This document shows positions 37,987 through 50,431 of a DNA stretch of 64,000 nucleotides, in pieces. The first letter of the stretch is position 1. Every line of letters starts with the position of its first letter. Source of the DNA: Heterotrichella gracilis (Eukaryota > Sar > Xanthophyceae > Tribonematales > Xanthonemataceae); assembly GCA_032358255.1 (NCBI GenBank), contig JAULBX010030596.1, forward strand, positions 1 through 64,000, given 5' to 3'. The notes beneath the pieces are model-generated. The model saw only the letters and a list, made by a program, of their open reading frames with translations, searched no databases and was not told the origin of the DNA. Both the position numbers and the translations under genes were made by a program.

Positions 37987-40900
37987 TTATGGCACTGGCA
38001 TGGGCTTCACTCCCCAGATCTCGTTTGCGTACTGCGAGATGGTCCTGTCGGAGGAGAACTTGCCAGCACCTGCTCACAATACAAAAACGAGAATAAATAG
38101 CTAATAACTTGTGATGCACACATATGACAAATAACCATTGATTTGCTGGCACCTGCACACAACTCATATGCACGTGGTAAAAGCACCCTCCCCACTCCCC
38201 AACTCCACCTTCACCTCTGCCTCACGGCTGTGTTCACCATGCGGACAAGTCCCCCCAAGACCCCCCCCACCCCACACCCACCTGCCGTCATGAGGATGCT
38301 GCGCTTGGTCCACTCGTCTTGGTCCTTGTACACCTTGTCCACCCTCTCCTGCGCGTCCATGTACGTGGCAAAGTCGTTTGCCACCAGGAACCAGTCGTTG
38401 CCCTTGGTCATGTCGTTCACGCTGTCCACCAGGTCGCCGAAGTAGTCGGGGTCGCCAAACACGCCGTCCTTGATCATCTTCATCACGTGCACCCACCTGG
38501 GGTGCGGGGGGTTAGGGTTTAGGGTTCACATTTACAGGGGGTTAAGGGTTAAGGGTTTAGGGTTTGGGGTTCACAATTGCCCAGCCTAGCCCATTTGGCC
38601 CATTAGGTTTAGGGGGGTTTTAGGGTTTAGGGTTCAAGTTCGCAACCACATGTTGTTCAGGATAATAAGGTTCCATCCCCACCTTGGGTCGTAGTCCTTG
38701 AAGTCCTTGCGCTCCTGGCGCAGCCTGCCAATGTCCTTTGCGTCCACGCCAAAGATGAACAGGTTCTCAACACCGCTCTCCTCGGCAATCTCGATGTTGG
38801 CACCATCCATGGTGCCGATGATGAGGCAGCCGTTCAGCTGGAACTTCATGTTGGAGGTGCCTGCAGGGCGGGGGTGCGGTGAGGCGGGTTGGATATGGAT
38901 GATGTGCTGCTGACATGGGTGCGCGGTGCTGTGCAAAATACGAGCCGCTTTGCTTTTCGCATGTTGAAGTTGAGGCACAAACACCTCCAGGGTTGCCGCC
39001 TCCACCGGTTCAAACCTCTAGACCCCAACCTCTGGGTCTCATCTGGCCAATGCAGAGCCTGTACACCCCAAACCCTAGCCAAGGGTCTCGTCCGCCCACG
39101 GTCTCGTCTGCCCACCCACCTGACGCCTCTGTGCCGGCGGTGGAGATGTGCTGGCTGAGCTCGGCGGCTGGGATGAGCCACTCCGCCTTGGACACGTTGT
39201 AGTCCGGCACAAAGATGACCTTGAGCAGGTTGCCGACGTCTGGGTCGGTGTTGATCACAGCGCCCACCTGGTTCACCAGCCGCACAATCTTCTTGGCCAT
39301 GTAGTAGGCGGAGGCGGCCTTGCCACCGAAGACCACAACCCTGGAAACAGCAGGGGGGAGAGGGTGAGAGGGCCAGGCGGGCTGTTGCAGTGGTGGTGGT
39401 GACACATGGTGACGCCTGGCAGCTCATCAGTAATGGGCGCCAAGGCCAGCAGCACCCATGAACTCAAGGAGCATCAGTGAATTGCTTTTTCCAGCACCTT
39501 GGGAGGGTTTAGGGTTAAACTTAAACGCTACACCCTACACACGTAGCCCAGGCCCCTCACCTTGGCACGATGTTCTTCTTCTCCTCGGGGGTTGCGTTCT
39601 TGATGGTGTGGTAGCGCCAGATGATGGACAGCACGTTCATGTACTGGCGCTTGTACTCGTGTATGCGCTTGATCTGGATGTCGTACATGCTGTCCACGGG
39701 GATCTCGTAGCCGGTCAGCTCCTGAAAGGGGGAGGGAGGAAGGATTTAGGTTTTAGGGGAGGGGGTTAGGGCAATCTCACACAATGGGTGGGTGGGGATG
39801 GCGCCGAGGGGTTGTCACTCTCCACATGATCCGACAACCAATCACCCATATGCAGGCCAAAACTTTCCACGCTTCCCATCCTCCCCGCCATGAGCAGAGC
39901 CACAACCTGCGCCGCCCATCCCCGCCCCCCCCTCCCTCCAACACCTCGCCAGGCCACAACCCCCTTGCCACCACTGTCCCCCACCTTGATCTTTGCCGCC
40001 ATCTTGACCTTGTTGTCGCGCTTGATGCCGGACCACACCTTGTGGAACTCCTTGTCATCAGCAAGGGGCCGCAGGCCCTGGAGGAGGGGGGAAGAAAGGG
40101 GGTCAGGCCAGTGGTGGGTACCAAGCACAAGGGGCTGTGCCGCCCCTCGTGGACGCAAGATAACAGTTGGGTCTTTCCGAAGGGGCAAAAGCGTTCACAC
40201 AAACAAAGAGTGGAGTGCACTCCTCCTCCCGGGCGCTGGTGAAACCCTCATCAGGATATGAGCATGGACTGTGAACCAGGGTTTGGCATGGCCGAGTTCA
40301 CCTTTAGCAGGCCGAGCTCCTTCTCGCCATCTTTACACCCTCGAACGAGATAGGCAGGGTGTTCCCTAAACCTAACCAGGGTACACATATCCAGTGCCAG
40401 CTCACCTCCAGCAGGCTGAGCTCCTTCTCCCATGCGCTTGTGCCCAGCGTCTTTGTGAGCAGGTCGCGCAGCTCGGGGTTGCACTCGCTGATCCACCGGC
40501 GGGGGGTCACGCCGTTGGTCTTGTTCTGGAACCTCTCGGGGAACAGTGCGTAGAATTGCTGCAGAGGGGGAGGGGTGGGGGTGGGTGGGGCAGGCATGGA
40601 AGCTGGACGCTGCTGGAAGATGGGGGAAGGCATGGGCCCAGCAACACCCAACTCAACAAGCACATGCACAAGTACAGATTGGATGGTGCATGGGATGCAA
40701 CCATGAGGCCTCAACGGCCCCCTTAGGAAGACGTCCTCCTTCATGCTCTCCAGTTGTACCGTGATGTGGAGCAATCCCAAACCCAACGCCATGCAACCCC
40801 CCATCCTCCTTGACGATCTGCAGGTGCAAGACGCGTGTGGTGCAACCCTACAACCCTAATTCCTACAAGCCCTACCGGGAAGATGTCCTCCTTGATGATC

Positions 40901-43900
40901 TCAGAGTGGATGGCAGCCACCCCGTTCACCGCACTGGTGCCAACCACCGCAAGGTAGGCCATGTTCACAAGCCTGCAAGGGGTGGGAAGAGGGGAGATAA
41001 ACACATGCTAGCCAGCTGACCGAGCCAAGGGGTGTGAGAGGGGTCAACACAAAGCACAAGGTGGGGAAGGGGATACAACACCCGCTAGTAATCACCAGCC
41101 TACAGTGTACGACAGGTGGTGGGGTGGGACGGAGGCGTGCATGCACCGCCCTCCCTTGTCCCATGGGTCCTCCTGGATGGTGACACACACCCAGGCACAG
41201 CGGACAATCTACTGGGTGTTTAAGCGGTGCCTGCACATACATCTCCCCCATTCCATGGGTACTCCTGGGCGATGGCATGTACCATCCAGAGGGCTTTGAC
41301 ACACAACACAGAACCATGCACCACGGGATACACTGTGCACGTACATCTCCCCCTTGTTCCACGGGTTCTCCTGGATGATGGAGTAGAGCTTGAGCCCCTC
41401 CTCCACTGGGTCGGGCTTGGGCTCCTCCTCCTCAGCCTCCTTCACAGCCTCCTCCTCGCCCTCAGGCACAGGGGCGGGGGCGGGGATGGCAGCCTGCTCC
41501 TCAGCCACCTTGGCCTCAACCACGGGCTGCGGGTGGAAGGTGGGGATGTAAGAACAAAAATAAGCAGAACAATGAATACCCGCAGCGGCTCAAAAGCATG
41601 GGCAACACACTGGGAGACGTCGGTGCGGGTAGGTGGGTAAAGGACTACTGCCTGCCATGTTGAGTTTCTTTCTTGGACAGACATTTAGCCAGCACTACAT
41701 GGCAATATACAGTGGCCAAATTTGTCAGTGCGTTTGCTGTCCCCCAGACTCGTTCCCCACCAAACATTTTGATTCAATTACGTCCACGGAGAAAGAGCAC
41801 CAGCCTCCCCATCCCAGCCCCTTACCTTGACAGATGCCAGCCACTTCTTGTTGATCGTCTCGATGATCTCCATGTGGCGAGGCAGCAGCTTGCCAATCAC
41901 TGCCACGGGCCATTTCTCAAGCGCCTCGGGCATGACGGTGTGGTTGGTGTAGGCAAGGGACTGGGGAGGGGTGAGATAGAGTGAGAGAGGGTATGGGCAT
42001 AGTCTACGGTCCCTACACACACGCGGCAAGCGGGGCCTTAATCCACGATGGCACATGATTCCTGGGCGTGCCCCGCTAAGCATACGGGGCACCCAATGGT
42101 GGTATCCGCCTCTTGCTGTTGGCGGATAGTTAGGGTTTAGGGTTGGTTAGTGTCGGCCCACCTAACCACATTCGCACAAATGCTGCGCGGGGCCCTCCCT
42201 TCCACCTCCCACCCTCCGGAGATATGCGGCATTGTCGACACGCTGTGCAACTCCCCAACACTTTGTTACTGCCCACCCGCCGTCGCCGTCCAACCCTAAC
42301 GCAAAACCCTAATCCCCACCTTTGTGGTCACTGCCCACGCGCTGTCCCAGTCCATGCCCTCCACATCCATCAGCAGGCGCTGCAGCTCCGCCACCGCGAT
42401 GGTGGGGTGGGTGTCGTTCAGCTGGAAGATGGCCTTCTCGTGCAGCTTGGACAGGTCGGAGGAGGTCTCTTTGTAGCGGGTCAGGGTGTCCTGGGGGAGA
42501 GCAGGGTTTACGGTTAGAACTAGGGATTGAAGTTGAGGTTTTGCAGTGCAGCTTTGGACAGGTTGGAAGAGTTCTCCACATGGCGCGCCAGAATGGCCCC
42601 AGAAAATGCATACTTGGAGGTTGGGGTTTGGGTCAGGCAACGCAGATTCGGATGTGGCAGCGGGCGAGTCGCTGGGTGCTCAAATGGATACTGATGCGCT
42701 GTGTGTGACGCCAAGGCTTCTAGGCAAGGGTGGCGGCTGGGCTGTCCCACCCCCGCCGCACTCCCACCCCCGGCCCTCCAATCACCCCTCTGTCTGAAGC
42801 CATGCTATTGAGGGGGACCCCCCCTATCCCCCCACCACCTCCCCATTACCACCACCACCACTCTCCGTCCGCTTGCAGCAAGGCCATATCAGAAATGATC
42901 CCCTGTTCACACCCACCCACCTGCAGCGAAGCAGTGACGAAGAAGTACTGCTGCTTGAGGCGCAGCTCCTTGCCCTCGGGGGTGGCGTCGTTGGGGTACA
43001 GCACCGCGTCAATGTTCTCAGCAGCCACACGGTTCTGGACGGCCTGCAGGTAAGAGGTAAGGAAGGGTTGGTGGGGTTTGGCAGGAGGTTGAGATGGTGT
43101 GGATGGATGGTGGATGGTGTGTGGTGAGAATGTCCTTCCCAGTGCGCCAGTAGCTGTTGGTGTGAGGGAGGGTGGATGCACGATGGGTAGCTGTGCCAGG
43201 CGAGAGGGGTGTTGAGCCAAATTAAGTGTGTGTGTGTGTCGCACCTTGATGTAGGCCCCCTCGTTGAATGCGTCCAGGTCAAACTCGTCCACTGGCTTGG
43301 CGGCCCACAGGCGCAGGTTGCTGGTGGTCTTGGTGCTGTAGCCGGGGATGGGGTTGTCGTAGGCCTGGGCGATGACCTGCAACCGCGCCACAGTAGTGGG
43401 TGAGGCAGGGTGGCGTGCACAGCGGACAGCTGTGGCTATGGCATAGGCCCAACGAGGAACCACCAGACAGTAGTTGAGGGGGGGGTGATAGCCAGTCAGT
43501 AAGGACTGGTGATGCCACTTGCTGATGCCTTGCATGGAATATACCCCACGCGCCCCACTGGATCATACCCCACCCCCCGCTTATGCAAGCACTTCAGGTT
43601 ACTGACATTCAGGTTACTGACATACTCCAACGGTGCCGCACCACCAACAGTGCCCAGGCACTGTGTCAACCAGTGAGTACACGGCCACCTCTTGTGTGCT
43701 GCAGGTTTCCCGGGACGCACCTCCTCGCCAGGGCACCACTTGCCATCCTTCACCTCGCCGTAGAAGCCAACCTTGTAGTGGATGTTGGGGCGGGGGATCT
43801 CCCATGGGTTGCCGGTGGTCAGCCAGATGTCGGGCACCTCCTTTTGGAAGCCAGCAGAGTCGATTTTCTGCAGCCAGGGCCGATGTCAGGGCGCAGGCCA

Positions 43901-45077
43901 GCCAAAAGATAGTGTAAGATGCTTGTACTGCCTCAAGTTTTGAGGGAAACAGATAGTTGAGGTGGCCTTTCCTGTACCCGTGACCTTATGGCACACAAGG
44001 CAATAAGCCAAAGCTGACTTGGAACGATAAGGTGCCTATTTTGGGCACTATGACTCATAGGATGAGGGCCATCCCCACCTGCTTGAACATGCCGTATCTG
44101 TAGCGGATACCGTAGCCCCAGCCGGGCAGGTCCAGCGTGGCGATGGAGTCGATGAAGCAGGCAGCCAGGCGGCCCAGGCCACCGTTGCCCAGGGCGGCAT
44201 CGGTCTCCTCCTCTTGGAGCTCCTCAAGGCTGTAGCCGAGCTCCTTCAGTGCGTCGTGGTACTCCTTGTCGAGGCCCAGGTTGTATACCGCGTTGGTCAG
44301 GGTTCTGCCCATCAGGAACTCGGCGGAGAGGTAGTACACGAACTTGGGGTTGGCCTCCCTGTAGGCAAAGGGGGAGGGGGGGTCATGGCGGCGACTGTGA
44401 TGGCGGGTTAGTTGTGGAGTACTACAACTTAGTCACATCGCATCCTGGACGAATCAAGGCGGATCCCCGGCCGTGCGGCGCATCAGGCAATACGGCGGTC
44501 AAGAAAGGTACTGGTTCGAAGGTTTAGAGAGTTCATCACAGGGATCGCAGCAAATGAGGTCTGGTAAAGGAAGTTGGAGGGCAGCTTATTTTCTCCACCG
44601 TCCAGTCCACATGGTGGGGTTGAGAGCCCCAGATGGTCCATAGGCGTGAGGGCAGGAGGGAGACACAGGTCCAAAGCAAGCTGTCTATCGTGGAGAAAGG
44701 GTTTGTGGGGGCAGGAAGGGCTGAGAAACCTACTTCCAGTAGTCATGGGTCTCGTTGAAAGACTCGATCAGCCTCTCACGGACCGAGTAGGCCAGGGCCT
44801 CGTACAGCTCCCTCTTGCTGACCTTCTGAGGGTCAGTCCCCACCACGAAAGCAGCGTTCTTCAGGATGTCCTTCTCCAGGTTGGCGAGGTCGCTCTTTGG
44901 CTTGTAGTCGATGGCGCCATTGGCCTTCACGCCAGACTTCTCGATGTCAAGCACCGCCTGCACCTTGAGGCCGGCCCCTGATGCAGCCCGGTGCTGCTTG
45001 GCAGCAACCTTGCGAGAGAAGGCGTGCCTCCGGGCATCAACGCCCGTGGGCATGCCCTTCTGCAGCGCTGACTGCAT
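37987..45077 (-). CDS. PHO1: Plastidial alpha-glucan (starch) phosphorylase
   Basis: Sixteen exons close exactly to 904 residues: 45077-44734, 44358-44079, 43867-43721, 43376-43245, 43043-42921, 42490-42320, 41960-41826, 41526-41345, 40972-40876, 40558-40406, 40077-39985, 39721-39561, 39340-39120, 38860-38683, 38496-38282, 38069-37987. The enzyme reversibly transfers glucose between glucose-1-phosphate and alpha-1,4-glucan. The N-terminus ([20 protein letters not shown], then basic) looks like a plastid transit peptide. Family blocks are [78 protein letters not shown] and TSNMKF with the pyridoxal-phosphate Lys (about 752). Exon 8 (residues about 445-505) is an acidic Glu/Pro-rich insertion at the place where land-plant PHO1 has its L78/L80 insertion, absent from cytosolic and animal enzymes. 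Final residues are VKPMPVP. Confidence 0.96.
40296..40345 (-). repeat. Intronic echo of the exon ending at 40406
   Basis: cacctttagcaggccgagct and the following ccttctcgcc repeat cacctccagcaggctgagct and ccttctccca at 40401-40436, covering the donor site. Confidence 0.85.
40716..40815 (-). repeat. Intronic echoes of the exon ending at 40876
   Basis: ggaagacgtcctccttcatg (about 40725-40744) and a shorter ctccttgacgatctgcag (about 40806-40823) resemble ggaagatgtcctccttgatg at 40878-40897. Both are on the intron side of the donor. Confidence 0.75.
41150..41292 (-). repeat. Two intronic echoes of the exon ending at 41345
   Basis: Segments about 41152-41195 and 41236-41290 resemble the donor end of the acidic-insert exon (41341-41390): blocks acatctcccccattccatgg, gggtactcctgg and tcccatgggtcctcctggat. 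The nearer copy keeps a donor-like sequence. Confidence 0.85.
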
Positions 45078-45822
45078 GCTGAAAGCTGCGATGATCTGTG
45101 GCAAACCCTAACAACCCTTGCGATCCGATGCAACGCCTCTCGTCGCTGCTATTACAGCGGTTTGTTTCAAGTGTTTCTTTGAAACTCAACAGACAGTCCT
45201 GCACGTTTGTATGTGCTGTACTTTGGAGCTGATTTAGGATGATTTGCTTGCTTTTATGGTTCAAAAAACTCAGCCGCACACAAAATATGCCGTGTGGGAA
45301 AAACTCATTTTATTAATTGTAATATATTTACCCAAATTTTAGTTTGATGAAAACGTCAGGACTTTTCCTCCTTCTGCCAGGTCTGGCCTTCTTCTTCTTC
45401 ATAATGAAGTGCATTTTCTGCAACTCCTGAAGGTGTAATAAACACCTTCTCCAAGTTCTGAGATTGGCACTGTAACCTAGTGCAGGCGCATACCCAGGTT
45501 CACCTCTCACTGAAACTGTCCAGACTTTCCCAACATCCCTGTGCTAGCGGTTGCAGCACTCGGGCTTGTAGCACCCAATAAGCACAACTGCCACAGTCTG
45601 AATTCAGTACTTATACCCTGCGCCCATACGGTGCTCCGCAGCCTGGGCAGTTTGCTTGAATTAGCAAGAGCACTCTGACTGTAGCCACCTGCCCCACTCA
45701 ACCACCGCACCCAAACGCACCAACGGAACCAACCCGGCAGTAATAGCCACCACTTGGATTGTTTTCAGCGTCCAGTGCTTCCCTGGCTCCCTCTCTCCCC
45801 GCCAGATGGCACCCCATCCCAC
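45078..45822. other. Divergent intergenic region starch phosphorylase / TRM5
   Basis: 745 bp between divergent starts, so promoters of both genes are expected. A short very basic open frame on the minus strand (45328-45410, reading MHFIMKKKKARPGRRRKS and ending KLKFG) has no upstream exon that I can join to it; AT-rich sequence follows it. Confidence 0.4.
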
Positions 45823-48800
45823 ATGCCGCCCCAGCCCCAGCCCCCACCACCACGCCCCCCGGCCATGCTCGCAAGACTGACACCTGTCGCCATACGCACA
45901 TACCTGGTCAACTTGCCACAGAGGGTACGGCAAAACCGCTTGGCGCACCGATACGCGCTGAGGGGGGTAGCAGCCACCGCCACCAGCCCCACCACCAGCC
46001 CCACCACCATCCTCCGCACCGCCATGGAGGAGACCACCGCCGCCTTTGACCGCAGCCAGTTCACGGAGAGCTTGCTAGTGAAGGCACTGCGGGTGCCCAA
46101 GAGCAAGACCAGCAAGCTGATGAAGGAGCTGCGCGGGTGCGCACCCAGATGCATGCATGCATTAGTCGGTTCGTTGGGTTTATTGAGAAGGTTACATCCA
46201 GCAGTGCAGCCATTTCAGCAGTCTGAACTAAATCACCTGGTGCAGACAGCTCTTTTTTGGCACTGCTTACACCACCGCTAACGGCTTCATCCCAGCTGAT
46301 GCATGCATATGCGCAGCGGGTGAACACACATTTATCACCACCACACCACACCAGGGGTCCTTTAACAAACACACACATCTGCCGAAAAATCTTACACCAG
46401 TGACCAAACATATTTCGCACCATGTGTTGTTCACCCGTCCCTGCTCCCCCACACCTGGCATAACCCTAAACCCTACACTTAAAACCCTAAACCCTAAACG
46501 GTCCCCTTTGCAGCCTGACCCTCAACCGCCCCAAGGTGCGGTGCGTGGTCCAGGAGCCGGGTCAGGAGGAAGCCAGGCTGCTGCTGATGGATGACAGCGT
46601 GAACGAGCAAGGTAGGGCGTAGGGTTTGGAGTGTGGCGTTTGCAAGGGTGTAGGGTTTCCGTAGTTGTCCCTAAACCCTAAACCCTTGTGCACCCATGCT
46701 GGCTGGCATTACCTGGGGCACTGGGCTGAAACCTACCCAGGAATTTCCATAATACACCATTTCGCCCTGAACCCCAACCTCTAGGGCTCGTTGTGCTGTG
46801 GCTGTTTCGAGCCGAGCAATGTTGACACCCCGGATGGGCGCATGCAGATTGGAGCACGCTTGCGGTGCCCCTGCAGCCCGGCCAAACCCTACAAACCCTA
46901 GTGGACCAGGAGCAGCTTGAGGTGACCTCCTACACCCTCCAGGTGGACTACTCCTACTGGTCAACCAACCAGGTGCTCAAGGTAAGGCTAGTAGGGGCCA
47001 TCTGGCTGAAGGTGTGAATTTGTTGGATGCCCGTGGACCATGGGATGAGGTTGGTCACAGGGCTAAGGGATCAGGCACACCTACCCCCCATGCTGGGGGA
47101 GTCACCAGTCCCCCCCTTCCCGGGTCACTCACGAGGGGCTGAGGGGTTTTACAACCAGATGCAGCGCATCACAGAACTACTGATCATCACATGCATTCCT
47201 ACACAAAAGCGGGATCAGCTGTGTATACATTACCACCTGTTTGTCTCTAATGTGCCTGCCCCCCCCGCTTTTGGCCTCTGCAGAAGCTGCTCCCGCCAGG
47301 CAGCGAGGTCCCCTCCTCCTTTGAAACCATCGGCCACATAGCGCACCTCAACCTCAAGGAGGAGCTGCTGCCGCACCGACACGTCATCGGACAGGTACCA
47401 GATACACCGGACACCTGAACCCTAATCCCTAGACCTTAATCATGGACCATGCGACATACGTCTACAGGGCAAACCCTAAACCTAAACCCTAAGTATCAGC
47501 CACATAGCTAACCCTAACCTCCAGGTAGAGCTGCTGCCACACCGCCATGTCATTGGCCAGGCAGTAGACATCATAAACGTGATACTAAACCTTGTACCCT
47601 AATCATTGGCTACATAGCTCACCTTAACCATAAAGAGAAGCTGCTGCCGCACCGACACGTCATCGGACAGGTGACGCAAGCATTACACCATGAAGCCTCG
47701 CCCCTAGCCCCTGTCATTGGCCTTGTGATAGGCATCCTACACCTGGCAAAGGCTAAAATAGCAACAAACCCAGCCCATAGTAAGCGGCGTAGCGTTTTGC
47801 AATGTCTTGAATTTCCCCCAAAAACAAGTTTTTAAGGATTGCCAGGATGTTTTGTGATGGCATGCGGATTTGCTTGTATGAAACATGCACAATCCATGAC
47901 GTTCAAATGTGGCATATGTCAGGGTTTACGCCCACATGTTTGCCTACTTGAGATTCAAAAAAATTGAGCCTGGTGTGTGTGTGCAGGTCATCCTTGACAA
48001 GAACCCCAACATCAAGACCGTGGTCAACAAGGTAAGGTGGCGGCGTGCGTGGCACAATGCAAACCCTAGGCACAATTTGAAACCCATTTAGCACAAGACT
48101 TTAAATGAAAGTGACAAATGTGTTTATGTAAGCAGCAGCACCCTCTGAAGGATATTGCTTTCAGCAGGTTTAGGAATGCGACAAAATATTGCAGGCTTGC
48201 CATTACAAGTCCTTGCAACACTTCCTATTCTACCCCGCTTTCCCCTGGCCAGCATTGAGCACCAATGCCACATATCCTCAATGGAGGTGCTGGCAGGAGA
48301 CAATAATAGGAAAACCTTTCTGGTCCCCCCTCCCTTTTTTATTTTATTCACCCCTATTTACTCTGCAGCTGGGCAGCATTGAGAACCAGTACCGGGTGTT
48401 TTCCATGGAGGTGCTGGCGGGGGACAAGGACCTGCAGGCAGAGGTGAAACAGGGCGGGAGCAGGTTCCGGCTGGACTATGGACAGGTAAATGTCTGACAT
48501 TGTATGCCATGTAAGCATGCCGTGTAAACATTGGCTTCGCCACAAATTCATGTATAAGGCTGAGCACATCTGGCTGGTAGCCAAAACCCTAAACCCTGCC
48601 CCAGGTGGATCAATCTCTCACTTTGAGGCTGAGCAAATCCGGCTGGTGGCGGTGGTAAAACCCTAAACCCTAATCACAAACCCTAAACCCTGCCGCAGGT
48701 GTACTGGAACTCTCGCCTGGAGGCTGAGCACATCCGGCTGGTGGCAAAGCTGAAGCCAGGGGAGGTGGTGTGTGATGCCATGGCGGGCATAGGGCCATTC

Positions 48801-50431
48801 GCAATACCAGCGGCACAAAAGGGGTGCACGGTACGGGGGAAAGTCACAAACCCTGAACCCTACCAGCCAGCTCAAACCCTGTGGTTCAATTCTTCATTGT
48901 ACTCTCACAGGGAACTTATATCAAACCCTAGCACCCCACCAGCAACCCTGACGTGTCCATGGCTATACCCCTTGTACAGGATGCACAGCCACACAGCTGT
49001 GAGTTGCATTGCTCCCAATGTGGCACTAGGAGAGCGGTACTGCAGAGTACCACCACATGCTACATTTCGCTGTGCTTTGCTTAGACGTATGCCTTAAAAT
49101 ACCCCTGAAGTCCGCCAGCTCCAACCCTAGAGCTTACCCTACATGCTCAGTGTCGCTGTGTATTTTGCAGGTGTACGCCAATGACCTCAACCCTGCCAGC
49201 TACAAATACCTCCTGGAGAACATACAACTGAACAAGGTGGGAAGGCATGGCGTGAGGCTACAGTGGTGAATGCACCTTGTTAGGGGCACACATGGAACAG
49301 TTGCAGTCACAGTAAACTTTCTTGGCATCCCAGCCCATAAGCGGCATGCACGTGCAACTGTAACTGCAACAAGTTGAGAGCGGGGTGGGCTGTAGTGAAG
49401 TCTGGTCCCTTGTGGGCGTCCACTTTCTATTTATAAGTTGAAAGGACCCGTATCCCTACTTCTGTTGCGCACGTGTTGACGTCACACATGGCTCACACCC
49501 TGGTGTGGCACCAACAGCTGTAAAGAATCCATTATTGGTTGCAATCCCATCCCCAGGTTGACAAGAAGGTGGCTGGCTTCAACATGGATGGGCGGGAGTT
49601 CATGCGCATGGTGGCAGACCCACCACCACCACCCACCACCACCTCCACCCCGCCCGCCACCCCACCCCAGCCGCCACTCCTCCCCTTCCACCACCTCATC
49701 ATGAACCTCCCCGCCACTGCGGTGGAATTCCTGGATGCTCTGAAGGGGGCATTTGACCCCGCCAGGTGGCGCGATGTGGCGCTGCCAGCTGTGCACTGCT
49801 ACATGTTCACTCGGGTGCAGGACGAGGAGGCGTTCCAAGGTGGGTGGGGAGGTGTAGGGTTTGGGGTTTGGGTCCTAGGGTTTAGGGTTGAAGGTTTGTT
49901 GGTCGGGGTTTTGGCAGGGTGCAAGACGAGGAGGTGGTGCATGGTGGGGATAGGGTTTAGAGTTGACACTTACCTAAAGTGAAAGGGTAAAAGCGATGGG
50001 ACTGTGGTGTAGGGTCCGTGTTGAAATACCTCTACAATCACCTGTTCTCCCGACCGATAGCATTACTATCCGCAGCGTCATTTCACATATCTCCCTCCCC
50101 AGATCTTTCCTTACCCCGCCCTTGCATTTACTCCCCTACCTGGCCCGCAGACGTGAAGGCGCGCGTGGAGCATCACATGGGGGGCCAAGTGGGCGATGAC
50201 CTGGCGGTGCACTACGTGCGCCACGTGGCACCTAATAAGCACATGGTGTGCGCGACGTTCAGAGTGCCAGGGGCGGTGGCTTTCGCGGGCAGGGGGGAGG
50301 AGGGGGTGGTGGCTGGGAAGAGCGTGGGGGAGGTGGATCGGGAGGGCGCAGGGGGTGAAGGGGAGGTGAGTGGAAGGGAGGGGGAAGGGGTGGCCAAGCG
50401 GCGGAAGGTGGAGTCTGGCGATGTGCAGTAG
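45823..50431 (+). CDS. TRM5: tRNA (guanine37-N1)-methyltransferase Trm5
   Basis: Ten exons (45823-46136, 46514-46611, 46902-46981, 47284-47394, 47987-48031, 48369-48485, 48699-48830, 49171-49236, 49557-49839, 50151-50431) give 508 residues. It makes m1G37 next to the anticodon, which prevents frameshifting. The N-terminal domain has [20 protein letters not shown]. The D2 domain includes [20 protein letters not shown] and [15 protein letters not shown]. The SAM-binding fold has [25 protein letters not shown] (Asp281 region) and [13 protein letters not shown]; the catalytic-region [13 protein letters not shown] follows. A Pro-rich loop (about 20 residues of P and T) is inserted in the catalytic domain. 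The second in-frame ATG (45865) begins [20 protein letters not shown], which could be a mitochondrial presequence; Trm5 is dual-localised in yeast. The tail has the nuclear-type KRRKVE. Several introns hold decayed exon copies. Confidence 0.94.
47498..47674 (+). repeat. Two decayed copies of TRM5 exon 4
   Basis: The exon end (47330-47394, ending in [14 protein letters not shown]) is repeated at 47498-47566 and 47606-47674. The last copy keeps gctgctgccgcaccgacacg and the donor caggtgac almost unchanged; the middle copy has lost its donor. CCCTAAA-like motifs lie between copies. Inclusion of the copies would disrupt the protein in places, so decay is likely. Confidence 0.88.
48243..48305 (+). 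repeat. Decayed copy of TRM5 exon 6 start
   Basis: gcattgagcaccaatgccac and tcaatggaggtgctggcagg resemble gcattgagaaccagtaccgg and tccatggaggtgctggcggg of exon 6 (48369-48425). Confidence 0.85.
48556..48665 (+). repeat. Two decayed copies of TRM5 exon 7 start
   Basis: Copies of gaggctgagcacatccggct (exon 7, 48719-48738) occur at about 48558-48578 and 48628-48649, each bordered by CCCTAAACCCTG blocks that also precede the true acceptor. Confidence 0.87.

Noticed and set aside
38510-38640. TTTAGGG-rich stretch as a real telomere or chromosome fusion site
   Set aside because: The motifs are short, interrupted and lie inside an intron of starch phosphorylase with coding exons on both sides.
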